DNA of 64,000 nt from CALABS01 sp050260775 (lineage in GTDB: Bacteria > Pseudomonadota > Alphaproteobacteria > Rhodospirillales > Magnetospirillaceae): positions 1 to 64,000 of the forward strand of contig JBLNCP010000006.1 of assembly GCA_050260775.1 (NCBI GenBank). The letters run 5' to 3'. Positions 40,633 to 49,231 of this stretch are shown piece by piece. The notes under the pieces are model-generated. The model was given only the letters and a program-made list of their open reading frames with translations. It made no database searches and was not told the DNA's origin. Both the position numbers and the translations under genes were made by a program. Positions within the stretch are counted from its first letter, which is position 1, and each line of letters opens with the position of its first letter.

Positions 40633-41289
40633 ATGCGCCTCGGCCGCATCGTCCTAGCCGCCGCCCTTCTCGCCGCCGCCGCCCCCGTCGCCGCGCAGCA
40701 GCCGGCCCAGCCATTGCCGGCGGACGTCGAGCGCTTCCAGTCCTTCCTGTCCAACGACGCCACCTACAAGGAGCTCCTGCAGCAGCTGGCGCTGATGTCG
40801 GACGCGCAGGGCGCCCCCGATTGCAAGGAACGCAAGGCGGTCGGCCGCACCCTGCTGGTCGTTGCCCCGCCGACCTTCCCCGAGGGCGCGCCCTATCCCT
40901 CGTCCGGCCTGTGGCAGGAGCGCGTGGTGGTGGAGCGCTGCGGCGGCAAGTCGCAGCAGAACATCCTGATCCAGGCCCGTCCCGACGGCCCGCCGCGGGC
41001 GATGCCGCTGATGCCGGGCACCACCGGCGCGCCCGCCCCCATGCAGAGCGCCATCCTCAAGGATGTCGTCGAGCAGCTCGCCTCCGGCAAGGCCAAGTGC
41101 TCGGATCTTACCAAGATCCAGCCGCTCGACAGCGGCATGGACAAGAACTCCAAGCTGCCCAAGCCCGGCGAGAAAGGCTCGTGGCGCGAGGTGTGGAACT
41201 TCCGCGCCTGCGGCAAGAAGGTCGACGTCCCGGTGGAATACACCGCCGACGGCAAGGGCGGCCTGACCCACAAGGTGCTGGCCAAGTGA
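40633..41289 (+). CDS. Secreted protein of unknown function
   Basis: A 218-residue protein with a clear signal peptide (MRLGRIVLAAALLAAAAPVAAQQ, cleaved after AAQ or nearby). The mature part has four cysteines, in APDCKERKAVG, VERCGG, KCSDL and FRACGKK, that could form two disulfides. Its C-terminal VEYTADGKGGLTHKV looks beta-rich. GGGAG precedes the ATG at 40633. No family is recognised. It is flanked by convergent rluC and divergent HAD phosphatase genes. Confidence 0.7.
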   Translation: MRLGRIVLAAALLAAAAPVAAQQPAQPLPADVERFQSFLSNDATYKELLQQLALMSDAQGAPDCKERKAVGRTLLVVAPPTFPEGAPYPSSGLWQERVVVERCGGKSQQNILIQARPDGPPRAMPLMPGTTGAPAPMQSAILKDVVEQLASGKAKCSDLTKIQPLDSGMDKNSKLPKPGEKGSWREVWNFRACGKKVDVPVEYTADGKGGLTHKVLAK

Positions 41290-41309
41290 CGTGCGGCGAT
41301 GCTCCAGCC

Positions 41310-41382
41310 GTCATCCCGGCCGGAGCATCGCGGAGAGCCGGGATCCATCGGTCAGTCGGCACCATGGATCCCGAGTGGGGTA
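41310..41382. repeat. Palindromic intergenic repeat
   Basis: GTCATCCCGGCCGGAGCATCG with CGGAGAGCCGGGATCCAT forms a hairpin, with a partial ATGGATCCCG arm after it. A dispersed REP-type repeat between convergent genes. Confidence 0.6.
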
Positions 41383-41389
41383 ACCGCCC

Positions 41390-42379
41390 CTACTCGTGGT
41401 CGAAGGCGTCGAACGGCTTGCCGGCCGAGCTTTCGTCGAAGCCGAAGAATTCAAAGCTCTTGGCGATGTGCTCGGGCAGCGGCGCCACCACCTGCAGCAC
41501 CCCGCCGCGCGGGTGGGGCATGCGGATGGCCCTGGCGTGCAGGTGCAGTTTCCGGCTGACGCCGGCACCGGCGATCAGCGCATCCTGACCGCCGTACTTG
41601 CCGTCGCCCAGGATCGGCGTGCCGATCACCACGCAATGGGCGCGCAGCTGGTGGGTGCGCCCGGTGCGCGGCTCCATCTCCAGCCACGCCACCTTCCGGA
41701 GCGCGTTGTCGACCACCCGGTACCAGGTCACGGCCCGCTTGCCCTCGTCCTCGTCGACCGCCATCTTCTCGCCCAGCCGCCCCGGCAGCTTGGCCAGCGG
41801 CGCGTCGATGCGGCCCTGGCGCAGCTTGGGCACGCCGGCGACCAGCGCCCAGTAGAGCTTGTGCGCCTCGCGCGACTTGAAGGCGGCGGCGAGCTTGGCG
41901 GCCGCCCCGGCGGTGCGGCCCAGCAGCAGCACGCCCGAGGTGTCCTTGTCGAGGCGGTGAACCAGCCGCGGCCGCTCGGGCTTGTCGAAAATCAACGCGT
42001 CGAGGAAGGCGTCGAGATGCTTCTCGGCCATGCCGGTGCCGCCCTGCACGGCCAGGCCCGGCGGCTTGTTGAGGGCGATGACGTCCTCATCCATATAGAG
42101 GATGGCGTCCTTGAGCATCTTGGCGGTGGCGGGATCGACCGGGGCCCGCTTCGGCTCCGGCTTGGGGGCGTCGCCCTGCGGCACCGGCGGCACGCGGATC
42201 TGCTGGCCGGGCTCCAGGCGCTGGGCGGCCTTGGCGCGCTTGCCGTCGACGCGCACCAGTCCGGTGCGCAGCCACTTTTCCAGCAGGCCGTGGCCGACCA
42301 TGGGGAAATGGCGCTTGAACCAGCGATCGAGGCGGATCTCGGCCTCGTCGGGCGATACGGTGAGGGTCTGGACGGTCAT
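41390..42379 (-). CDS. rluC: Ribosomal large subunit pseudouridine synthase (RluC/RluD family)
   Basis: A 329-residue pseudouridine synthase of 23S rRNA. An N-terminal S4 RNA-binding domain (about residues 14-70, RLDRWFKRHFPMVGHGLLEK) precedes the catalytic domain. The latter has VIALNKPPGLAVQGG, the catalytic aspartate in RLVHRLDKDTSG, and RTGRTHQLRAHC. RluC versus RluD is decided mainly by family likeness; the exact uridines are not shown. Confidence 0.92.
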   Translation of the reverse strand: MTVQTLTVSPDEAEIRLDRWFKRHFPMVGHGLLEKWLRTGLVRVDGKRAKAAQRLEPGQQIRVPPVPQGDAPKPEPKRAPVDPATAKMLKDAILYMDEDVIALNKPPGLAVQGGTGMAEKHLDAFLDALIFDKPERPRLVHRLDKDTSGVLLLGRTAGAAAKLAAAFKSREAHKLYWALVAGVPKLRQGRIDAPLAKLPGRLGEKMAVDEDEGKRAVTWYRVVDNALRKVAWLEMEPRTGRTHQLRAHCVVIGTPILGDGKYGGQDALIAGAGVSRKLHLHARAIRMPHPRGGVLQVVAPLPEHIAKSFEFFGFDESSAGKPFDAFDHE

Positions 42380-42475
42380 GGGGCGGACACTAGCGCAGGC
42401 GCGGGCGGTTGGCGAGGGGCTGACGGTGGGCGCGCTGACGGCTTATGCTAACGGGCGAAAATTCGGGGAGGAGAC

Positions 42476-42754
42476 ATGACCAAGTCCGTGCGCGTGCTGA
42501 TCGACGGCCGGGTGCAGGGCGTATGGTACCGAGGATGGACGGTCGAGCAGGCTTCCTCGCGGGGTCTGGCCGGCTGGGTCCGCAACCTATCCGACGGTCG
42601 GGTCGAGGCCGTGTTCTCGGGCGACCCGGCGGGGGTGGACGAGATGGTGGAGGCCTGCCGGGCCGGCCCACCGTCCGCCCGCGTCACCGCCATCGCCACC
42701 GAGCCGTGGGCCGAGCATCCGGGCCACGGCTTCCACCAGAGGCCGACCAAATGA
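42476..42754 (+). CDS. acyP: Acylphosphatase
   Basis: A 92-residue enzyme that hydrolyses acyl-phosphates. It has both signatures: GRVQGVWYRGWT with the catalytic arginine, and GWVRNLSDGRVEAVF with the catalytic asparagine. GGGGAGGAG precedes the ATG. Its stop overlaps the GH1 start as ATGA, so both are translated together, although no shared pathway is obvious. Confidence 0.95.
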   Translation: MTKSVRVLIDGRVQGVWYRGWTVEQASSRGLAGWVRNLSDGRVEAVFSGDPAGVDEMVEACRAGPPSARVTAIATEPWAEHPGHGFHQRPTK

Positions 42755-44148
42755 CCGTGACCCGCCGCCAGTTCCTTGCCGGAGCCGCCGCCATGACGAC
42801 CATTCCCGCCGCGTCCTCCGCCGGCCAGGCCTCGGCCTTTCCCAAGGACTTCCTCTGGGGGGCGTCGACCTCGGCCTATCAGATCGAGGGCGCGCTGACC
42901 GAAGACGGGCGCGGCCCGGACATCTGGGATGCCTTCACCAAGGCCGGCAAGATCCAGGACGGCACCAATGCCGCCGTCGCCTGCGACCACTACCACCGCT
43001 ATCCCGAAGACATCGCGCTGATGAAGGGCGCCGGCTTCAACGCCTACCGCTTCTCCATCGCCTGGCCGCGCATCGTCCCGGCCGGCACCGGCGCCATCAA
43101 TCCCAAGGGCCTCGATTTCTACGACCGGCTGGTCGACAAGATCCTGGAGGCCGGCATCCGTCCCATGGCGTGCCTGTACCACTGGGACCTGCCGCAGCCG
43201 CTGGAGGACAAGGGCGGCTGGCAGGGGCGCGAGGTGGTGGGGTCCTTCGCCGACTATGCCCGCATCGTCGCTGCCCGCCTGGCCGATCGCGTCAAGGATT
43301 GGATGATGCTGAACGAGCCCAACGTGGTGGCCATCTTCGGCTACGGCGTCGGCGAGCACGCACCCGGCCTCAAGCTGGGCGAGACGGGCATCCTCAAGGC
43401 GCTGCACCACCAGAACCTGGCCCAGGGCGCCGCGCTCCGCGCGCTCCGGGCCGAGCACAAGGACCTCAGGCTGGGCACCGTGACCAACATCCAGCCCTGC
43501 CGCCCCGACACCGACAGCGAGGCCGACCGCGCCGCCGCCATCCGCTGGGATGCGGTGTGGAACCGCGTGACCGTCGACGGCCTGCTGCGCGGCACCGTGC
43601 CCGACGTGCTGGCCGACAAGATGGCCGGCATCGTCAAGCCGGGCGACATGGAGCAGACCCGGTTCCCCATCGACCTGCTCGGCATCAACTACTACAGCCG
43701 CTGCACCATGAAGCACGAGGAGGGGCATCCCTTCAACGTGTGGTGGGGCGATCCCAAGGCCGAGCGCTACACCTCCATGGGCTGGCCGGTGCAGCCCGAC
43801 GGGCTCTACGACCTGCTGAGGGAATTCAAAGAGCTGTACGGCAATCCGGCGGTCTACATCGCCGAGAACGGCGCCGCCTACGACGACAAGGTCGAGGCGG
43901 ACGGGCAGGTCCACGACGCCGAGCGGGTGCGTTTCCTCAAGGAGCACCTGGAGCAGGTGGCCCGCGCGCTGAAGGACGGCTGCAACGTCAAGGGCTACCT
44001 GGCGTGGTCGCTGTTGGACAATTTCGAATGGGCCTTCGGCCTGTCGAAGCGCTTCGGCTTGGTGCGGGTCGATTACGACACCCTCAAGCGCACGCCCAAG
44101 GACAGCTTCAAGTACTTCAGCAGCGTGGTGAAGACCGGGAAGGTTTGA
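42751..44148 (+). CDS. Tat-exported family 1 glycoside hydrolase (beta-glucosidase-like)
   Basis: A 465-residue GH1 enzyme, splitting beta-linked sugars. It begins with a twin-arginine signal, TVTRRQFLAGAAAMTTIPAA, so export of the folded enzyme is likely. The GH1 core has FLWGASTSAYQIEGA, acid/base glutamate in LNEPNVVAIFGYG, nucleophile glutamate in YIAENGAAYDD, and the closing GYLAWSLLDNFEWAFGL. It overlaps acyP by four bases. A Tat-exported GH1 is unusual, as most are cytoplasmic. Confidence 0.93.
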   Translation: MTVTRRQFLAGAAAMTTIPAASSAGQASAFPKDFLWGASTSAYQIEGALTEDGRGPDIWDAFTKAGKIQDGTNAAVACDHYHRYPEDIALMKGAGFNAYRFSIAWPRIVPAGTGAINPKGLDFYDRLVDKILEAGIRPMACLYHWDLPQPLEDKGGWQGREVVGSFADYARIVAARLADRVKDWMMLNEPNVVAIFGYGVGEHAPGLKLGETGILKALHHQNLAQGAALRALRAEHKDLRLGTVTNIQPCRPDTDSEADRAAAIRWDAVWNRVTVDGLLRGTVPDVLADKMAGIVKPGDMEQTRFPIDLLGINYYSRCTMKHEEGHPFNVWWGDPKAERYTSMGWPVQPDGLYDLLREFKELYGNPAVYIAENGAAYDDKVEADGQVHDAERVRFLKEHLEQVARALKDGCNVKGYLAWSLLDNFEWAFGLSKRFGLVRVDYDTLKRTPKDSFKYFSSVVKTGKV

Positions 44149-44166
44149 GCGACCACCGGAACTGTC

Positions 44167-44210
44167 AAGGTGGATGCCCGGATCAAGTCCGGGCATGACG
44201 ACCTCCCAGT
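44167..44210. repeat. Short palindromic repeat
   Basis: GGATGCCCGGATCAAG with TCCGGGCATGACG gives a small REP-type hairpin between the convergent GH1 gene and the MbcA/ParS-like gene. A variant occurs at 53768-53815. Confidence 0.6.
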
Positions 44211-44873
44211 TTAGTGGCTCGGCCGGTCCGAATCCGGGATCAGGGGCTGCAGCGCCGCCGTCAGGTAGGCTTGCAGCAGGCCGCCGCGGCCGCTGGTCAG
44301 CAGGTCGATGGGTGGCGCCGGCAGGACGTCGACCCGGGCGCGCAGCCAGGCGCGGCGGAGGTCGGCGTCGTCGAACAGCCGTTCGAGGCCGCGGTGGATC
44401 GCCACCACCAACTTGAGGCCATCCAGCGTGGCGGCACTCATGGACACCGGCGGACCGTCCCGCCAGGCCGCCAGGCTGTCGGCGGGGACGGCGAGAATGG
44501 CGCCCTGTTCCTCGGTCGTCAGACCGAGATCCTTCGCCGCTTGCAGGTAGAGGGCCGCGAACTGGTGGAGGCCGATGCGCTGCCACAGGGCATTGCGCTC
44601 TTCGGGCGCCAGGGCGTCGGCCAGCGGCGAGTTGGCCCGCAGCAGGCCGGCCTGCGCCGAGGCGGCGCAGACGGTGGTGGCCAGCGCGTCGAGCGGCCCG
44701 GCCAGCAGCGTCTCCCACTGGTCCCACATTGCCGCCGCATCGGGGCGCCGCCCCCGCATGCGGGCGAGGCTGTCCTGGGCGCGGGCGATCAGACCGGGGC
44801 TCTGCCGCGCCTGCTCGATCAGCACGCGGTGGAAATACAGCATGCGGCCTTCGTCGACGGCGAAGCGGTCCAT
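44211..44873 (-). CDS. Xre/MbcA/ParS-type antitoxin-like protein
   Basis: A 220-residue protein in three parts. An N-terminal helical region (about 1-100) with PDAAAMWDQWETLLAGPLDAL and LRANSPLADAL resembles a short protein family that is often beside such antitoxins. A helix-turn-helix-like part follows, GLTTEEQGAILAVPADSLAA (about 117-137). The C-terminal DUF2384 toxin-binding domain has VVAIHRGLERLFDDADLRRA and PIDLLTSGRGG (about 155-200). DUF2384 antitoxins normally pair with a RES-domain toxin, which is absent here. A solitary regulator or an orphan antitoxin are both possible. Confidence 0.7.
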   Translation of the reverse strand: MDRFAVDEGRMLYFHRVLIEQARQSPGLIARAQDSLARMRGRRPDAAAMWDQWETLLAGPLDALATTVCAASAQAGLLRANSPLADALAPEERNALWQRIGLHQFAALYLQAAKDLGLTTEEQGAILAVPADSLAAWRDGPPVSMSAATLDGLKLVVAIHRGLERLFDDADLRRAWLRARVDVLPAPPIDLLTSGRGGLLQAYLTAALQPLIPDSDRPSH

Positions 44874-44960
44874 GGCGGGCTCCCGGTGTCTTAGGTTGAT
44901 CTAATATACCGGGGTGCGGGGGAGGATGCGACGAATATCGGGCTGGGGTGCACCGCGCCC

Positions 44961-45161
44961 GGGGCACAAGATCCTTCGCTGGCGCTCGGGATGACAACAC
45001 ACGTGTCAAACCCAAGACCCACGGGAGGGGGGGTCTCGTTAAGCCCCGTGGCGTTGCGCCGGGGCCACAACATCTTGCGGGGGCGCGGGGTATCACCCCC
45101 CACGTCACACCCCCACGACCATCGGGAGGAGGGATCTCGTTCAGCCGAGTGGCTTGGCGCA
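44961..45161. repeat. 100-bp tandem duplication downstream of thiC
   Basis: Two diverged ~100-base copies start at 44961 (GGGGCACAAGATCCTTCG) and 45061 (GGGGCCACAACATCTTGC), each ending GTGGC[GT]TTGCGC or similar. The first copy contains the repeat-family core CGCTCGGGATGAC. The array fills most of the 297-base gap between thiC and the MbcA/ParS-like gene; no gene is seen there. Confidence 0.65.
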
Positions 45162-45170
45162 GGGGCCGTC

Positions 45171-46988
<1,818 letters not shown>

Positions 46989-47038
46989 CTTCACACCCTC
47001 TGTGGCGCGGCATGGCGGGCGCGGGGCGGAAGCTGTCT

Positions 47039-47128
47039 CCGATCCCTTCGCCGGCATGACCCGGATCAGGTTCCAAGGGTCGCCGGCACACCCGGCCTCT
47101 CAGCCCCTCGCCGGGGCTCCCCTTCGGT
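47039..47128 (-). promoter_or_regulatory. TPP riboswitch (THI element)
   Basis: On the minus strand the leader reads GGGGAGCCCCGGCGAGGGGC followed by CTGAGA, and later ACCCTTGGAACCTGATCCGG with GTCATGCCGGCGAAGGGA, the conserved THI-box parts in order. Thiamine pyrophosphate binding would shut down thiC translation or transcription. A TTGACT at 47164-47159 could be its -35, with a poor -10. Confidence 0.95.
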
Positions 47129-47347
47129 CAGCGGAAGAGTGGGGAGGGCCGGCCGGTTAGTCAAGGAATCAACATCCCCTCGGGGCGTAGGGGCTTGTCC
47201 AGGCCTATCCCTCCGCTCCCTTCCGAAGGTCGAGCCTGCCCGCGCAGGGGTGGCATCCTTTCGGTTCCGTCGCCTCCCCCGATGCGCGCGTGAAGCGGGG
47301 GGCGAACCAGCACCATTGTTACTGTCGTCCTAGTGCAGGTGACGGCG
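47129..47347. other. Intergenic region between thiC leader and exosortase
   Basis: This 219-base stretch holds the divergent start sites of thiC (leftward) and the exosortase (rightward). It has no recognised element beyond the candidate TTGACT for thiC at 47159-47164. Confidence 0.4.
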
Positions 47348-48817
47348 ATGGATGGACGGCAGCGGCGGGTGTGGGATGGGAGTATGGCGGGGCGATCCCG
47401 CCTCTGGGCCGTCGCCTGCGCATCCGGGGCGTCCGCGGGGGTGCTGGTGGCGTTTGCCGACGACATCGGGGCGGCCGCCCATCAATGGTGGAACAATCCC
47501 CTCTATTCCTACTGCCTGTTGGTTCCGGCCGTTGCCGTGTGGATGCTGTGGCTGCGCCGGACGGATCTGGCCGACGCCCCCACCGGGGGCTGTTGGGCCG
47601 GCCTGCTGCTCGCGGTGGCCGCCGCGGCGTCGTGGTGGCTGGCCGATGCCGCGGCGGTGAGCGAGATCCGTCAGCTCGCGGTGGTGCTGATGCTGCAGGC
47701 GGTGGTGCTGGCGGTGCTCGGCCCGGCGGTGTTCCGCGTCGCGCTGCTGCCGCTCGTCACCCTGCTGCTGGCGGTGCCGGCCGGCACGCCGCTGATCGCG
47801 CCGCTGCAGGCGGTGACGGTCGCCGGGGTGACCGCCTTGCTCGATGTGGGCGGCATGGTGGTGGGGGCCAGCGGCACCCTGATCTCCGGCGAGTGGGGCC
47901 TCTACCACGTCGCCCCCGGCTGTTCCGGGCTCAACTTCGTGCTGTCGGCGCTGACTCTGGCGGCGGTCGCCACCGCGGCGGCGCGGCGGGGCTGGATGGG
48001 ATTGGCCGTGACCGCGCTCGGCTTCGTGGCGGTGGCGGTGGCCGCCAACATCCTGCGTGTCGCGCTGCTGATCGCCATCGCCGAGGCGGTCGAGGGCGAT
48101 ACCGACCTGGTCAACGACCACCTGCTGTTCGGCTGGCTGCTGTTCATGGCGGCGATGGTGCTGCCGTTGCGCCTGGCGGTCCGGACCCAGCCCCGGGCGG
48201 AAGCCGGGTCGCCGCCGGGAGGTGCCGGCCGGCTCGATCCCGTCGTGGCGGCCGGGGGGGTGGTCGCGGTGGTGGTTGGACTCCAGGTCGCCTCCGCGCT
48301 GCCAGCCGCCGCCGCCCACGATTGGGAGGCGATGCCGCCGGCGCCGGCCGGGTGGACCGAGGCGGCGATCACCCTGCCGGTGGCCGCGGACACTGCCGCC
48401 GAGGCCTGGGTCCAGCGCGCCTACCGCGCCGATGGCGCTGCGGTCGAGCTGACGGTCGGCTGGTTCGGCGACCAGCGCCCCGGCCATAAGGTTGCCGCTC
48501 CCGATCAGCTGCTCACGGGCTGGGGTGTGTGGGAGCGACTGGACATCGCCGATTCACCAGTGGCCGCCTGGCGATACGAGGCCCCCGGCGGGCCGCGGCT
48601 GGCGGTCTCCTGGTACTGGGTGGCCGGCTGCCGCACCGACAGCCTCATCACCGCCCGGCTGCACAATATCGCCGTCCGCCTTGGCGCGGAAGCGCCGGTC
48701 GCCCTCGTGGTGGCGTCGGCTCCCGCCGAGGACGGCTTCGAAGCCCTGGCCCGGTTCCTCGACGACGCGGGCGCATCGGCGGGTTTTCCGTTCAACAGCA
48801 AGGAGGATTGCTCATGA
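47348..48817 (+). CDS. Exosortase with fused EpsI (DUF3485) domain
   Basis: An exosortase, a membrane transpeptidase-like enzyme that cleaves and sorts PEP-CTERM proteins to the surface. The ~489-residue protein has eight or so membrane segments (about 1-280). The catalytic triad is visible: Cys in APGCSGLNFV (about 192), Arg in ANILRVAL (about 237) and His in DHLLFGW (about 258). The C-terminal half (about 290-489) is an EpsI/DUF3485-like domain, as in EPS-linked exosortases. The start at ATG 47348 follows AGGTGA; GTG 47333 and ATG 47384 are alternatives. Its stop overlaps the PEP-CTERM gene, its evident substrate. Confidence 0.9.
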   Translation: MDGRQRRVWDGSMAGRSRLWAVACASGASAGVLVAFADDIGAAAHQWWNNPLYSYCLLVPAVAVWMLWLRRTDLADAPTGGCWAGLLLAVAAAASWWLADAAAVSEIRQLAVVLMLQAVVLAVLGPAVFRVALLPLVTLLLAVPAGTPLIAPLQAVTVAGVTALLDVGGMVVGASGTLISGEWGLYHVAPGCSGLNFVLSALTLAAVATAAARRGWMGLAVTALGFVAVAVAANILRVALLIAIAEAVEGDTDLVNDHLLFGWLLFMAAMVLPLRLAVRTQPRAEAGSPPGGAGRLDPVVAAGGVVAVVVGLQVASALPAAAAHDWEAMPPAPAGWTEAAITLPVAADTAAEAWVQRAYRADGAAVELTVGWFGDQRPGHKVAAPDQLLTGWGVWERLDIADSPVAAWRYEAPGGPRLAVSWYWVAGCRTDSLITARLHNIAVRLGAEAPVALVVASAPAEDGFEALARFLDDAGASAGFPFNSKEDCS

Positions 48818-49095
48818 AAAAGATCGCATGGCTCGTCGCCGCCGCGCTGATGCTGCCGGCGACCGGCGCCTTCGCCGCCGGGGGAACCGTGGTTTCCAAG
48901 GAGGTCTCCAAGAGCGGCAGCACCAAGACCGTCAAGAAGGTGGTGACCAAGGGCGACAAGACGAAGATCATCGATAAGGTCGTTACCACGACTCCCAGCA
49001 CGCCCAGCGCGCCGGTGTCGGTGCCCGAACCCATGTCGGCGGCCCTGCTGGGCGGCGGTCTCCTCGCCCTCGGACTGCTGCGTCGCAAGGCGTGA
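48814..49095 (+). CDS. Small PEP-CTERM sorting-signal protein
   Basis: A 93-residue exported protein. A signal peptide (MKKIAWLVAAALMLPATGAFA) is followed by a short mature part rich in Lys, Thr, Ser and Val (about 23-65), then the sorting signal VPEP (70-73), a hydrophobic helix SAALLGGGLLALGL and a basic end RRKA. This tripartite tail is the PEP-CTERM signal cut by exosortases. AGGAGGA precedes the ATG, which overlaps the exosortase stop as ATGA; a single dedicated substrate is implied. Its function is unknown, possibly surface or matrix attachment. Confidence 0.88.
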   Translation: MKKIAWLVAAALMLPATGAFAAGGTVVSKEVSKSGSTKTVKKVVTKGDKTKIIDKVVTTTPSTPSAPVSVPEPMSAALLGGGLLALGLLRRKA

Positions 49096-49106
49096 TCTCG
49101 AACCCG

Positions 49107-49134
49107 GGCCCGCGCGCTTGCCAACGCGCGGGCC
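49107..49134 (+). terminator. Candidate terminator of the exosortase operon
   Basis: GGCCCGCGCG (49107-49116) and CGCGCGGGCC (49125-49134) form a perfect 10-bp stem twelve bases after the PEP-CTERM stop. No strong T tract follows, so it may be only a stabilising hairpin. Confidence 0.55.
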
Positions 49135-49231
49135 GCTCTCTCCGGCGGCCCCCTCCGGTGTTGCAGCACGCGGGGGCCGCCGCGGCTTCAGATGCCGTCG
49201 GGCCCAGACCCGTTCAACCACTCCCCGGCGT

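Noticed and set aside
44874..44960. RES-domain toxin partner for the MbcA/ParS-like protein
   Set aside because: No open frame of suitable size or motif lies on either side.
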